Assembly: GCA_007131435.1 (NCBI GenBank)
Contig: SLQM01000209.1
Location: 1-30,376, forward strand
Direction: 5' to 3'
DNA from: Syntrophomonadaceae bacterium
GTDB taxonomy: Bacteria; Bacillota; Dethiobacteria; DTU022
Length of the DNA: 30,376 nt
In this document: one piece after another, positions 15,699-25,360 of the stretch
Position numbering within the stretch: the first letter of the stretch is position 1
How the letters are laid out: the number at the start of each line of letters is the position of its first letter
Notes under the pieces: generated by a model
The model's database searches: none
What the model was told of the DNA's origin: nothing
What the model saw: the letters and a program-made list of their open reading frames with translations, nothing else
Program-made: the position numbers and the translations under genes

Positions 15699-16007
15699 AT
15701 GGCAATAGACTTCAGAAAAGATGTTGAACACGTGGCCAAACTGGCCCGCCTTGAGCTAACCAAAACAGAAAAAGAAACAATGGCCGGGCAGTTGAGTGAT
15801 ATTCTTGATACCGCCAGGCGTATCCAGGAACTTGATACGGAAGGAATTGAGCCTACATCGCATGTAATTGATTTTCCCGCAACTATGCGTGAAGACGAGG
15901 TAGGAGCCTCCTTACCCCTGAACAGGGTATTACAAAATGCCCCTAAACGGGATAACGATTTTTTCAGGGTCCCCAGGATAGCAAAGAGCGGTAATGATGG
16001 GCAATAA
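15699..16007 (+). CDS. gatC: Asp/Glu-tRNA amidotransferase subunit C
   Basis: Small scaffold subunit of the GatCAB complex that converts Glu-tRNA(Gln) and Asp-tRNA(Asn) into the correct amide forms. 102 residues, typical. The sequence contains VEHVAKLARLELT, QLSDILDTARRIQELDTEGIEPTSHV and the end motif of the family with MREDEV. Two adjacent ATGs exist (15696 and 15699) after AGGAGG; the second has the better 6-base spacing. First gene of the gatC-gatA-gatB operon. Confidence 0.95.
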   Translation: MAIDFRKDVEHVAKLARLELTKTEKETMAGQLSDILDTARRIQELDTEGIEPTSHVIDFPATMREDEVGASLPLNRVLQNAPKRDNDFFRVPRIAKSGNDGQ

Positions 16008-16047
16008 TGATCAGTAGTTTGATCCGGGAATAGAAAAGAGGGTGTCC

Positions 16048-17532
16048 ATGGAACTATACCAGAAGACGGTATTTGAATTAAGCAGATTAATGAACAGCAG
16101 GGAAGTAAGCTCGGTTGAAGTTACACAGAGCTTCCTGGATCGCATTAAAGAAGTTGAGCCTCATGTAAGGGCTTTTATAACCCATACGCCGTCAATGGCA
16201 CTTGAAACAGCTTCACTGGTAGATAAAAAAAGGCTTAACGGTGATAATCTACACCCCCTGGCCGGTGTTCCCCTGGCCATAAAAGATAATATTTCAACCG
16301 GGGGTTTGAGAACTACCTGTGCTTCAAAAATACTAGAAAACTATATTCCTCCTTATGATGCTACAGTATTTAAACTTATCAAACAAGTAGGAATGCCGCT
16401 TCTCGGTAAAACAAACATGGATGAGTTTGCCATGGGTTCTTCTACCGAAAATTCAGCGTTTTTTACAACTCGTAACCCATGGGATCTTGAAAAAGTTCCT
16501 GGCGGTTCAAGCGGAGGATCTGCTGTAGCTGTTTCTACCGGGATGGCGCCCCTGGCGCTGGGTTCAGATACAGGTGGATCGATCCGTCAACCTGCTTCAT
16601 TTTGCGGTCTTTACGGTTTAAGGCCAACCTACGGCAGGGTGTCCCGTTACGGCTTAATTGCCTTTGCTTCATCGCTTGATCAAATTGGCCCCTTTGCCAT
16701 GAACCCGGCAGACTGTGCATTGCTGCTTGAGCTTCTGGCCGGCCATGATCCGCTTGATTCGACTTCATATCCTGGAAAGGTTCCGGGTTATGTGTCTTCC
16801 ATGGAAGAAAGGCTTGATGGGATGAAGGTTGGGGTTATTAAACACAGTAATGAAAAGGGTTTTGACCCGGAAATTAAGGATGCAGTAACCAAAATTGCCA
16901 ATCTGCTGGAAAAAGAAGGCTTTGCCATTGATCAAGTTGAAATGCCACGTACCGATTACGGCCTTGGCGCATATTATCTTATTGCCCCTTCGGAGGCAAG
17001 TTCTAACTTAGGCCGTTATGACGGGGTCCGTTACGGTTTTAATGGCGGTGGGGATAATATCGAAAACATGTTCAGCCGTACCCGGGGTGAAGGTTTTGGC
17101 CCTGAAGTGAAGCGCAGGATAATGATCGGTACTTACGCCCTTAGTGCTGGATATTATGATGCTTATTACCTGAAAGCAATGAAAGTGAGGACCCTGATTC
17201 GCCAGGATTATGAAACAGCTTTTAAAAAGTTTGATATATTAATCGGACCTACTACGCCCACGCCTGCTTTTAAAATAGGTGAAAAAGCTGACGACCCACT
17301 TGAAATGTATCTATCCGATATTTGTAATATTACTGATGCCCTGGCCGGGGTCCCTTCCCTCTCAGTGCCTGCCGGTATGCACTCGAACAATATGCCTTTT
17401 GGCCTGCAATTTACTGCTCCGCCCTTCTGTGAAGGCAGGCTTTTTAATGTGGCCAATTATATTTATAGAAATCGCGATCCCCTGCTGCCGGAAAGGCCTC
17501 CAGCCAGTTTCCGGAAAGGAGGGACCGAATAA
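16048..17532 (+). CDS. gatA: Asp/Glu-tRNA amidotransferase subunit A (glutaminase)
   Basis: Amidase-signature subunit that hydrolyses glutamine and channels ammonia to GatB. 494 residues. The Ser-cisSer-Lys triad is visible: lysine in AIKDNIS, then PGGSSGGSAVAVSTG and the nucleophile region GSDTGGSIRQPASFCG. The ATG at 16048 sits 6-7 bases after GAGGG; the in-frame GTG at 16042 overlaps the ribosome site. Its stop codon overlaps the gatB start (TAATG), so translation is coupled. Confidence 0.97.
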   Translation: MELYQKTVFELSRLMNSREVSSVEVTQSFLDRIKEVEPHVRAFITHTPSMALETASLVDKKRLNGDNLHPLAGVPLAIKDNISTGGLRTTCASKILENYIPPYDATVFKLIKQVGMPLLGKTNMDEFAMGSSTENSAFFTTRNPWDLEKVPGGSSGGSAVAVSTGMAPLALGSDTGGSIRQPASFCGLYGLRPTYGRVSRYGLIAFASSLDQIGPFAMNPADCALLLELLAGHDPLDSTSYPGKVPGYVSSMEERLDGMKVGVIKHSNEKGFDPEIKDAVTKIANLLEKEGFAIDQVEMPRTDYGLGAYYLIAPSEASSNLGRYDGVRYGFNGGGDNIENMFSRTRGEGFGPEVKRRIMIGTYALSAGYYDAYYLKAMKVRTLIRQDYETAFKKFDILIGPTTPTPAFKIGEKADDPLEMYLSDICNITDALAGVPSLSVPAGMHSNNMPFGLQFTAPPFCEGRLFNVANYIYRNRDPLLPERPPASFRKGGTE

Positions 17533-18968
17533 TGGAATATGAAGTGGTAATTGGCCTTGAAATCCACCTGGAACTTCAGACTCAGTCCAAGCTATTCTGC
17601 AGCTGCAGCACATCATTCGGCAAGGAACCAAATACGAACTGCTGCCCTGTTTGTCTTGGCCTGCCAGGAAGCTTGCCGGTTTTTAACCGGAAAGCTATTG
17701 AGCTTGCAGTGACCGCTGCGCTGGCGCTTAACAGCAGTGTTCAGCTAAACAGCCGCTTTGACCGCAAAAACTACCACTACCCAGATTTGCCCAAGGCATA
17801 CCAGGTCTCACAGTATGAAAAACCTATTGCCCTGGGAGGCTGCCTGGAGCTGGAGATAGACGATCAGGTAAAAAAGGTTAATTTAGAGAGAGTCCACCTT
17901 GAAGAAGAGGCAGGAAAACTAATTCATTCAGGCGATTCAATAATTGGCTCTGATTACTCAAAAGTAGATTACAACAGGGCCGGGATACCCCTGCTTGAAA
18001 TAGTAACAAAGCCTGATTTGTGCTCCGGGCATGAAGCAAGGCTGTTCCTGGAAGAGCTAAGAATGCTGCTCTTGTATTCCGGGGCATCGGATTGCAAGAT
18101 GGAAGAAGGCTCACTGCGCTGTGATGCGAATATTTCGCTCCGTCCCATGGGATCAAAGCAGCTGGGCACAAAAGCAGAAGTAAAAAACATGAATTCTTTT
18201 AAGGCAGTTGAAATGGCTCTTAACTATGAAGCAGAAAGGCAGCGGCAAATTTTGATTTCAGGTGGAAGTGTTATTCAGCAAACCTGTCACTGGGACGAGG
18301 AAGAAAAAGTTACTGTCCCCCTGAGGAGCAAGGAAGGTTCCTCCGATTATCGCTATTTCCCTGAACCGGATCTTTTGCCTTTACTGCTGGAGGAAAAGGA
18401 AGTAAACATTATTAAATCTGTACTTCCCGAATCTCCCATGGATCGCCGGTTAAGATTCCAAAAAGAATATGGCCTGGCGAAAAGCGAGGCTTCACTATTT
18501 ACTTCAAACAGGCCTCTGGGGGAATATTTCGAAATAGTTGCACTTAAATATAAAGATTATAGCAACCTGGCACGCTGGATACAGGGAGACTACCTTTACC
18601 AGCTACGTGAAGCCGGTAAAAGCGAGAGCGCCCTGGAACCGGACAAGCTTGTAGAGCTGCTAAATCTATTAGATAATGGTGACATAAACCGTCCTGTGGC
18701 AAAAGAACTGCTGGCAGAGATGGTGAGAAGCGGCGAAAGTCCATCCAGGCTGGTTAATGAAAAAGGTTTAAAGCAAATATCCGGCCACGATATGCTGCTG
18801 CCATTGGTAGAAAAAGTAATTAATGAAAACCCCGATGCTGTTAATAACTATTTGGGCGGCAAGGAAAAAGCACTTAAGTTTCTAATCGGACAGGTAATGG
18901 CGCTTTCGGGAGGCAGGGCTGATCCGGGTGAAGTTAAAAAAATGTTAATAAGTAAAATAGCAGAATAA
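17532..18968 (+). CDS. gatB: Asp/Glu-tRNA amidotransferase subunit B
   Basis: Kinase-like subunit that phosphorylates the mischarged aminoacyl-tRNA and transfers ammonia. 478 residues. Begins YEVVIGLEIHLELQTQSKLFC; has CPVCLGLPGSLPV, RKNYHYPDLPKAYQVSQYE, HLEEEAGKL and MEEGSLRCDANISLRP, all family hallmarks, and the zinc-site cysteines FCSCS...CCPVC. C-terminal YqeY/GatB tail domain at about 330-478 binds the tRNA. The start overlaps the gatA stop by one base. The presence of GatCAB implies that the organism lacks at least one of GlnRS or AsnRS, a general inference from the family. Confidence 0.97.
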   Translation: MEYEVVIGLEIHLELQTQSKLFCSCSTSFGKEPNTNCCPVCLGLPGSLPVFNRKAIELAVTAALALNSSVQLNSRFDRKNYHYPDLPKAYQVSQYEKPIALGGCLELEIDDQVKKVNLERVHLEEEAGKLIHSGDSIIGSDYSKVDYNRAGIPLLEIVTKPDLCSGHEARLFLEELRMLLLYSGASDCKMEEGSLRCDANISLRPMGSKQLGTKAEVKNMNSFKAVEMALNYEAERQRQILISGGSVIQQTCHWDEEEKVTVPLRSKEGSSDYRYFPEPDLLPLLLEEKEVNIIKSVLPESPMDRRLRFQKEYGLAKSEASLFTSNRPLGEYFEIVALKYKDYSNLARWIQGDYLYQLREAGKSESALEPDKLVELLNLLDNGDINRPVAKELLAEMVRSGESPSRLVNEKGLKQISGHDMLLPLVEKVINENPDAVNNYLGGKEKALKFLIGQVMALSGGRADPGEVKKMLISKIAE

Positions 18969-18982
18969 CAGGCGGTGATTAG

Positions 18983-20299
18983 ATGAGCAATAATAGCAGT
19001 CTGGTTGTTGTAGGTGCCCAGTGGGGCGATGAAGGTAAGGGCAAAGTGATTGACCATTTAGCTGTAAAGGCAGATATTGTGGCCCGTTTTCAGGGGGGGA
19101 ATAATGCCGGCCATACAGTTGTATACGGGGCTAATATATTTAAATTGCACCATGTACCCTCCGGGATTCTTAATAAGGATACTTTATGTCTTCTAGGCAA
19201 TGGCATGGTTGTTAACCCCTTGGTTCTAATGGAAGAGATGAGTGAGTTGGAAAAGCGGGGTATAGACACATCTAATTTAAGGATTAGCAGCAAAGCTCAT
19301 TTAATCCTCGCTTACCACGAGGTTCTTGACGAAGCCAATGAAAAAATGCTCGGCGAGAAAAAGATCGGAACTACCGGAAGAGGCATCGGTCCTGCTTATG
19401 CTGACAAGGCTTTGCGCCGGGGTATCAGGGCAGTTGAATTAACCGATTTTTCAAGGTTTAAAAAACGCCTGGCAGAGGTGCTTCCCCTGCAAAATCGCTT
19501 TCTACAAGAGATCTTTGACCACCCGGGTTATGAACTAGAAGAACTTGCTGAAAAATACAGGTTGGCGGTAGAGAAGCTGGGCCCCCTGGTTAAAGATATA
19601 TCACTTATACTTAACCAGGGCCTTGCTGAAAAAAAGAGAGTGCTTTTTGAAGGGGCACAGGGTGCTTTGCTTGATATTGATCACGGCACCTACCCTTACG
19701 TTACATCTTCTTCTACAGTTGCTGCCGCAGCAGCATCTGGTACCGGCCTTGGCCCGCAAAGGCTCGGACAGGTATTGGGAGTTATGAAAGCATATACTAC
19801 CAGGGTCGGAGAAGGGCCTTTCCCCTCAGAGGATGTTACCGAAGCAGGTGATCAGTTAAGGGAACGTGGAAATGAGTTTGGCACCACCACCGGGAGACCC
19901 CGGCGTTGCGGTTGGTTCGATGCAGTTATTGCCCGTTACGCAGCAATGATCAATGGCCTGACAGGCCTGGCTTTAACCAAACTTGATGTTTTAAGCGGTA
20001 TGGAAATTGTAAAAATAGCTGTCGCATACCGCTGCAATGGGAAAGAAATTAGGAACTTTCCCAGCAGTATAGAAGAGTTGAAGCTTTGTGAACCCGTATA
20101 TGAAACTTTTCCGGGTTGGGATGAAGATATTTCAAGGGTTCGTTCTCTTGACGGTTTTCCAACGGCTGCAAAAGACTATATTAAAGCTTTAGAAAATAGT
20201 GTAGGGGTCAAGGTTGATCTATTGTCAGTTGGCCCTGACCGTGCACAGACCATTATTTGCCCTGGTTCCAATCTGTCCAATTGGTTTATAGAAAAATAA
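18983..20299 (+). CDS. purA: Adenylosuccinate synthetase
   Basis: Condenses IMP with aspartate using GTP, the first committed step to AMP. 438 residues. GAQWGDEGKGKVIDHLA contains the catalytic Asp and phosphate loop; GNNAGHTVV carries the catalytic His; GTTGRGIGPAYADK, FEGAQGALLDIDHGTYPYVTSS and TTTGRPRRCGWFD are standard. The ATG follows a GGCGGTGATTAG site 14 bases after gatB, so it is likely the last gene of the gat operon. No terminator is seen after it in the 115 bases before the next gene. Confidence 0.97.
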   Translation: MSNNSSLVVVGAQWGDEGKGKVIDHLAVKADIVARFQGGNNAGHTVVYGANIFKLHHVPSGILNKDTLCLLGNGMVVNPLVLMEEMSELEKRGIDTSNLRISSKAHLILAYHEVLDEANEKMLGEKKIGTTGRGIGPAYADKALRRGIRAVELTDFSRFKKRLAEVLPLQNRFLQEIFDHPGYELEELAEKYRLAVEKLGPLVKDISLILNQGLAEKKRVLFEGAQGALLDIDHGTYPYVTSSSTVAAAAASGTGLGPQRLGQVLGVMKAYTTRVGEGPFPSEDVTEAGDQLRERGNEFGTTTGRPRRCGWFDAVIARYAAMINGLTGLALTKLDVLSGMEIVKIAVAYRCNGKEIRNFPSSIEELKLCEPVYETFPGWDEDISRVRSLDGFPTAAKDYIKALENSVGVKVDLLSVGPDRAQTIICPGSNLSNWFIEK

Positions 20300-20414
20300 T
20301 TGATATTCAGGCAGGATTCAGTATAAAACCGGTCGAATTGTTAAGGTTAATTTCTAATATTCATACAAATGTGTGGTTGCCAAGTCTTATTTTTGTTACA
20401 GGGAGGTTAATCTT

Positions 20415-20921
20415 TTGCATAATATTCGTGTTGCGGCGAAAATTATCATCGGCTTTTTATTTTCTATTACCATACTGCTATCCTTTTTAACGCTGTCACT
20501 ATTTGGGGTGGAAGCCCAGGATACTGTCCGTTTGATTGTAACAGAAGCTACGGGCCTTGAGCGTGACATGGTTGTATTTCAGGCTACTTTGCAACCCCTG
20601 GTCATTCATAACGTTTTCTATCTATGTCTTGCCGGCTTTGGGTTTATGTTAATATTCCTCTATTTTATAGACCACCGTTTTTCAGTATTTCTCGGCCCCG
20701 GGGTGCTTTGCCTGGTGATTACAATCTTTCTTGTGGTCATAGTGTCATTAACCAGTGAGCAAATTTTGAGATTTCTAGGCCCATCGACAGACATGTATAT
20801 TGAAACTGCAATTGATCGCTTTCGTACTGGGGCTATTGGAATGTTCATTTTTGGAATATTACTGACTGCGCTTTCTATCTGGGGCGATCAAATTTTTAAA
20901 AAGAGAACAGCCAGGGCTTAG
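20415..20921 (+). CDS. Integral membrane protein of unknown function (four predicted helices)
   Basis: 168 residues starting at TTG 20415, 8 bases after AGGGAGG; a longer frame to 20373 has no ribosome site. Predicted membrane helices at about 9-31 (IIIGFLFSITILLSFLTLSLF), 67-86, 92-113 (GPGVLCLVITIFLVVIVSL) and 141-158. A roughly 35-residue hydrophilic segment (about 32-66, rich in Glu and Thr) follows helix 1, and a shorter one lies between helices 3 and 4. The C-terminus is basic (KKRTARA), consistent with a cytoplasmic end. I do not recognise the family. The stop is one base from the alpha-galactosidase start, so the two are co-transcribed and probably co-translated; a role in transport or export linked to that enzyme is speculation. 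Confidence 0.75.
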   Translation: MHNIRVAAKIIIGFLFSITILLSFLTLSLFGVEAQDTVRLIVTEATGLERDMVVFQATLQPLVIHNVFYLCLAGFGFMLIFLYFIDHRFSVFLGPGVLCLVITIFLVVIVSLTSEQILRFLGPSTDMYIETAIDRFRTGAIGMFIFGILLTALSIWGDQIFKKRTARA

Positions 20922-20922
20922 C

Positions 20923-22974
20923 ATGTTTAAAGATCTGAACTTGTTTGATAATTACAAGTTGACCTATCGCCTTGCAGACTCAGCTTTAATAAAAGCATCA
21001 TCGCGCCAACATGGTAACGCATTGGTTTTTAGTATAAATACCCTGAACCGGTTTGAGCATGGTTTCCTGGTAGACCTGGTGCTAAAAAACAAGGAACATG
21101 GTTTACCGGGTGAGTTAATTGATTTTGAATTAGCGCTTAACCCGGGTTTTAGTGATGAAAGTAAAATGATGGTTAACGGGTTTCAATCATGGAGCCGGAG
21201 CACGGAATTAAGCAAAAATGATCTGCTTTCTCCTATATTTTATCCTGCCCGTCCCCTTTTAGCCCCCTGTGGCGATGCTTATTTTCAAAAATACAGAGGT
21301 AAAAAAGGTCGTTTGCATTCCTGGACCTATACCTATTTTAAATTTCCCGACAGCAGAGTGCTTTTTATCGGTTCACTGGATGAAAGAAGTGGCTATACAT
21401 TATTTGATTATGATTTCAGTCGTGATTACCTTGTCATCAGAAAAGATTGCTTTAAAGAGCCCCTGGCTGATGAAAGTCGCTTGTTAAAGCTTTATGTAGG
21501 TAGCGGTATGCCGGGTCCTGTTTTTGAAGAATATGCCGAACTGATTGGTCACACCCGTAAACCTGCAACCAGGGCTTTTGGTTGGTGCAGCTGGTATAAC
21601 TATTACACCGGGGTATCGGAGCAGATAATCAATGAGAATCTCAAAAATTTAAATGAAAAAAAATTGCCTGTTGATTATTTCCAGGTTGATGATGGCTGGC
21701 AGAAAACAATAGGAGACTGGTTAGAAACGAATGAAAAGTTTCCTTCTGGAATGGAAAAAGTATCATCAAAAATCAGCAGTTACTGCTTTAAACCCGGCAT
21801 CTGGTTAGCGCCGATGATTTGTGTGCCATCTTCTAATCTGTACCGGAATAAGCAAAATTGGCTGCTTCGTGATAACCGGGGAAAGCTGGTCCGTGCCGGT
21901 TATAACCCCGGATGGGAAGGGTTTTTTTACGCTCTTGATTTTTACGCGCCTGGTGTGCAGGACTACCTGTCCCAAGTTTTTGAAACTGTCCAGGGCCAGT
22001 GGGGTTACAAAATGTTAAAGCTCGATTTTCTTTATGCTGCCGCTCTTATTCCCCGGGAAGGCAGGTCCAGGGGCAGGATAATGTCTGAGGTTATCGATTT
22101 TATCGATCAACATACCGGGAATAGTGTAATTTTAGGTTGCGGCGTTCCTTTGGGGCCCGCTTTCGGTAAGTTTGACTACTGTCGTATAGGAAGCGATGTA
22201 GGTCCGTATTGGGAAGATTATTTAAAATTGCTAAACTATCCGGAACGAGTTTCAACCGAAAATTCGCTAACCTCTACCATTGGGCGCAGGGAACTTGATA
22301 AACGGGTTTTTCGTAACGATCCTGATGTCTACATTTTGCGAGACGGCAAAAGAGGTGTTAATGAAAACAAGCTAAATGTCAACCAGCGTTTTACCCTTTT
22401 TTTTCTTAACAACCTGCTTGGCGGGCTGGTTTTTACCTCCGATAATGTTGGCGAGCTAAGCGAAAAACAGCTAAGCCTGATTTATAGCAGCTTTCCCCTA
22501 ACCGAAACTTACCTTGAAAGGCATTCAGATGATAGAGGGTTGCATCGTTTTGACTTTAAAGCAGGGGATAATACCTGTCTAGCTTACTCAAACCTTGGGA
22601 ATACGGCGAGGGAAGTTGTCCTCCCGGAAAAAGCTTATTTTAACCCACAGCATTTTTTATTACCTGCAGGAGCAATAATTACTGTTGAGCCTTATGCCAG
22701 CATTTGTCTCAGGGAAGTTGAGATAAATGATGACAAGACTGTTTTTCTCGGCACGACAGGCCATATTTTCCCCGGCGCACAGGTGGAAGAAATAGCCATA
22801 GAAAAAGACTCTGTCCGGGTCAGGCTACATGAACAAGCTTCTTCTGAAACTAAGTTGTATTTTTCACTTTCCGCAGGGGAAGACGGCCTTACTGTAAATG
22901 GTAAATATATTAAATCTATTAAGAAAGCAGGCATTAACTACCTGATAACCTCATTCGATTTGGTTAAGAGTTAA
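20923..22974 (+). CDS. Alpha-galactosidase, glycoside hydrolase family 36
   Basis: Retaining glycosidase that removes terminal alpha-1,6-galactose from melibiose/raffinose-type sugars. 683 residues, the typical GH36 length. An N-terminal beta-sandwich (about 1-210) with VNGFQSWSRS precedes the (beta/alpha)8 barrel (about 220-550). GWCSWYNYYTGV and DYFQVDDGWQ mark its start; the nucleophile is D368 (LKLDFLYAA) and the acid/base D425 (CRIGSDVGPYW). A C-terminal beta domain follows. No signal peptide is present, so it is cytoplasmic. The start ATG has only a weak AGGG, consistent with coupling to the upstream membrane protein. No sugar transporter is visible here. The exact substrate, including other alpha-galactosides or glycolipid-derived sugars, is open. 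Confidence 0.9.
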   Translation: MFKDLNLFDNYKLTYRLADSALIKASSRQHGNALVFSINTLNRFEHGFLVDLVLKNKEHGLPGELIDFELALNPGFSDESKMMVNGFQSWSRSTELSKNDLLSPIFYPARPLLAPCGDAYFQKYRGKKGRLHSWTYTYFKFPDSRVLFIGSLDERSGYTLFDYDFSRDYLVIRKDCFKEPLADESRLLKLYVGSGMPGPVFEEYAELIGHTRKPATRAFGWCSWYNYYTGVSEQIINENLKNLNEKKLPVDYFQVDDGWQKTIGDWLETNEKFPSGMEKVSSKISSYCFKPGIWLAPMICVPSSNLYRNKQNWLLRDNRGKLVRAGYNPGWEGFFYALDFYAPGVQDYLSQVFETVQGQWGYKMLKLDFLYAAALIPREGRSRGRIMSEVIDFIDQHTGNSVILGCGVPLGPAFGKFDYCRIGSDVGPYWEDYLKLLNYPERVSTENSLTSTIGRRELDKRVFRNDPDVYILRDGKRGVNENKLNVNQRFTLFFLNNLLGGLVFTSDNVGELSEKQLSLIYSSFPLTETYLERHSDDRGLHRFDFKAGDNTCLAYSNLGNTAREVVLPEKAYFNPQHFLLPAGAIITVEPYASICLREVEINDDKTVFLGTTGHIFPGAQVEEIAIEKDSVRVRLHEQASSETKLYFSLSAGEDGLTVNGKYIKSIKKAGINYLITSFDLVKS

Positions 22975-23032
22975 AAAGTAACAAAAAAAGTCAGTCAGGC
23001 AAACTGATGTGCTTCCTTTTATGATTTAGAGT

Positions 23033-23038
23033 TATAAT
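23033..23038 (+). promoter_or_regulatory. Candidate -10 box upstream of the MBL-fold hydrolase
   Basis: A perfect TATAAT lies 30 bases before the chosen start. The expected -35 position (around 23010) shows only TGCTTC, a poor match, so the promoter is tentative. Confidence 0.4.
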
Positions 23039-23068
23039 ATGATAAACTTGTGTATGGAGGTAATAGTA

Positions 23069-23806
23069 ATGAAACTTACTATTTTAGGCTGTTACGGACC
23101 CTACCCGCCTTCAGGCGGCTGCTGCTCAGGTTACCTGCTGCAGGAAAAAGATTGCAGTGTTCTGCTTGATTGCGGCAATGGTGTTTTAAGCCGCCTCCAG
23201 GAGTATATTGATTACCGCAAGCTTAATGCAATCATTTTATCTCATCTACATGCCGATCATGTTTCAGATATAATGATTATGCGTTACGGGCTTGAGATGT
23301 CCTATAACGCAGGATTACGTCATGAACCGCTGCCTTTATATGCCCCTGCTGATCCTGCTTTCGAGTTTGAACGCCTCTCCTATAAAAATGCTTACACAGT
23401 TTCAAGTATTGACTGTGGTGACACTCTCCAGGTAGGTCCCTTTACCATGCAGTTTAGAAAAGGGGTCCATGCAGTAACTTCTCTTGCCATGCGTATTCAA
23501 TCGCTGTCAGGAACATTAGTATACTCGTCAGATACTGAAAATAATAGTAGCCTCCTGGAATTTGCATCGAATGCAGACCTTTTCTTGTGTGAGGCTAACT
23601 ACCATGAAGAAGATATAAATAATAACCTGCCCAACCACCTTAGCGCAGGGCAGGCGGCCCAAATTGCTTCAGCAGCCGGGGTAAAAAGGTTGTTCTTGAC
23701 TCATCACCATCCGGAACGTGATTTGCAGGTTTCCCTGTCCGAGGCGGGCAAGTTTTTTCCGCAGGTCGAACTGGCCAGGGAGCGATTAATTGTTGATATA
23801 TATTAA
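23069..23806 (+). CDS. Metallo-beta-lactamase-fold hydrolase (ribonuclease Z / YhfI-like)
   Basis: 245-residue binuclear-zinc hydrolase. The start ATG at 23069 follows ATGGAGG at about 8 bases; the more distal ATG at 23039 lacks a site. The zinc motif HxHxDH is H59-L-H61-A-D63-H64 (LSHLHADH). Further metal ligands are in KGVHAVTSLA, VYSSDT (Asp) and THHHPERD near the end. The short N-terminus ILGCYGPYPPSGGCCSGYLL resembles the RNase Z/ElaC and B. subtilis YhfI group. It lacks an obvious long exosite insertion, so tRNA 3' processing is not assured; a phosphodiesterase role is equally possible. Stand-alone, between the galactosidase and selA. Confidence 0.82.
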   Translation: MKLTILGCYGPYPPSGGCCSGYLLQEKDCSVLLDCGNGVLSRLQEYIDYRKLNAIILSHLHADHVSDIMIMRYGLEMSYNAGLRHEPLPLYAPADPAFEFERLSYKNAYTVSSIDCGDTLQVGPFTMQFRKGVHAVTSLAMRIQSLSGTLVYSSDTENNSSLLEFASNADLFLCEANYHEEDINNNLPNHLSAGQAAQIASAAGVKRLFLTHHHPERDLQVSLSEAGKFFPQVELARERLIVDIY

Positions 23807-23920
23807 ATCTGAATTAAGGAAATTCCCTTATATCATTTGTTAATTAAACAAGGATTCCGGTTTGCCTGGAAGAATTACTCTACTTAATTATTAGCATGGT
23901 TCCTGAAATGAGGTAATGTT

Positions 23921-25339
23921 TTGGACAATATTAATGCTCTGCTTCGTGAACTTCCTGCAGTTGACCGCCTGCTTCGTGAACCGCTGCTTGAAGAACTGCA
24001 GTTAAAGTTTCCCAGGAAAGTTGTCTTGCAGGCTGTCCAGGAAACAATAGATTCTTATCGCAGCCGTATAACTTCTGGCAGTTCAGATCTTTCTGAGCTA
24101 CCTCAAGCCGGGGAACTGCACCCGGCCAACCTGGCGTGTGAAGCGGCAGCCCTTGCTGAAAAAAAGGCCGGCTTGAATTTAAAACCCCTGATCAATGCCA
24201 CGGGTATAATAATTCATACAAATCTGGGCCGGGCCCCGCTTTCAAAACAGGCTGTAGAAGCTTTAACAGGTGTTGCAGCAAACTATAATAATCTTGAGCT
24301 GTCACTGGAAACCGGCAAGCGCGGTTCCCGCCAGGAACACCTGGAAAGCTTAATCTGTGAAATAAGCGGTGCCGAAGCGGCAGTAGTCTTAAATAACAAT
24401 GCTGCTGCAGTTTTTATAGCCTTAAACGCCCTGGCAGGAGGGCTTGAAGTTGTTGTTTCCCGCGGGCAGCTGGTTGAAATAGGCGGATCTTTCCGCATTC
24501 CTGAAATAATGGCCGCAAGCGGAGCGAAGCTGGTTGAAGTTGGAACGACCAACAAAACCTACCTTCGTGATTACGAAGCGGTGGTTAATGATAATACTGC
24601 TGCTTTTTTAAAAGTTCACAGCAGTAACTATCACATGGTTGGCTTTACTGCCGGGGTGGAAACAGCCGGGCTTGCCGAACTTGCCCGTAAACATAACCTG
24701 CTTTTAATTGAAGATTTAGGAAGCGGTGTTTTTCTTGATCTCGAAAAGTATGGCTTGCCGCACGAACCCCGGGTGCAGGACAGTATTTCTGCCGGAGCTG
24801 ACCTGGTCACCTTTAGCGGTGATAAGATGCTTGGCGGACCGCAGTGTGGAATAATCGTTGGCAGGGAAGATCTTGTTGCAAGAATTCGTAAAAACCAGTT
24901 AGCCAGGGCCCTGCGTGTAGATAAATTTACGATTGCTGCCCTGGAGGCAACAATGCGCCTTTACCTGGATGAAGAAAAGGCTATAACAGAAATCCCCGTA
25001 TGGAGGATGCTGGCAGCTGATCCTGCTCTTCTGGAAATGAGGGCAAAAGTGCTGGCTACCCGTTTTTCCGAAATAGTCGGTTTTGAGAATGTATCTATTT
25101 TAGAGGGAATATCAAAGGTAGGAGGGGGTGCCCTGCCAACTGCAGAGCTGCCCACTTACCTGGTGGCACTAAAGCCTGTAAACCATGGAGCAGAAGAAAT
25201 AGTTAAAAAGCTGCGGTTAAATGATCCGCCGGTTATCCTGCGCCTGCAGCATGATATGCTGCTTTTTGATCCACGTACTGTATTTGAAGACCAGGAAGAT
25301 ATTCTGGTTCAGGCCCTGGAGATGGCCTACCGGGATTAA
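23921..25339 (+). CDS. selA: L-seryl-tRNA(Sec) selenium transferase
   Basis: PLP enzyme that converts Ser-tRNA(Sec) to Sec-tRNA(Sec) with selenophosphate; decameric in characterised bacteria. 472 residues. N-terminal domain (LRELPAVDRLL) for tRNA recognition, then the conserved NATGIIIHTNLGRAPLS, VLNNNAAAVFIALNAL, SRGQLVEIGGSFRIPEIM and the PLP lysine K302 in FSGDKMLGGPQCG. Start at TTG 23921, 8 bases after GAGG. First gene of selA-selB-selD, with 21 bases to selB. The tRNA(Sec) gene (selC) is not in this window. The 114 bases upstream show no clear promoter. Confidence 0.96.
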   Translation: MDNINALLRELPAVDRLLREPLLEELQLKFPRKVVLQAVQETIDSYRSRITSGSSDLSELPQAGELHPANLACEAAALAEKKAGLNLKPLINATGIIIHTNLGRAPLSKQAVEALTGVAANYNNLELSLETGKRGSRQEHLESLICEISGAEAAVVLNNNAAAVFIALNALAGGLEVVVSRGQLVEIGGSFRIPEIMAASGAKLVEVGTTNKTYLRDYEAVVNDNTAAFLKVHSSNYHMVGFTAGVETAGLAELARKHNLLLIEDLGSGVFLDLEKYGLPHEPRVQDSISAGADLVTFSGDKMLGGPQCGIIVGREDLVARIRKNQLARALRVDKFTIAALEATMRLYLDEEKAITEIPVWRMLAADPALLEMRAKVLATRFSEIVGFENVSILEGISKVGGGALPTAELPTYLVALKPVNHGAEEIVKKLRLNDPPVILRLQHDMLLFDPRTVFEDQEDILVQALEMAYRD

Positions 25340-25360
25340 AAGACAGAAGGAGTTAAACAC

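Noticed and set aside
23815..23830. TAAGG/CCTTA hairpin after the MBL-fold gene as a terminator.
   Set aside because: Only five weak pairs and no T-run.
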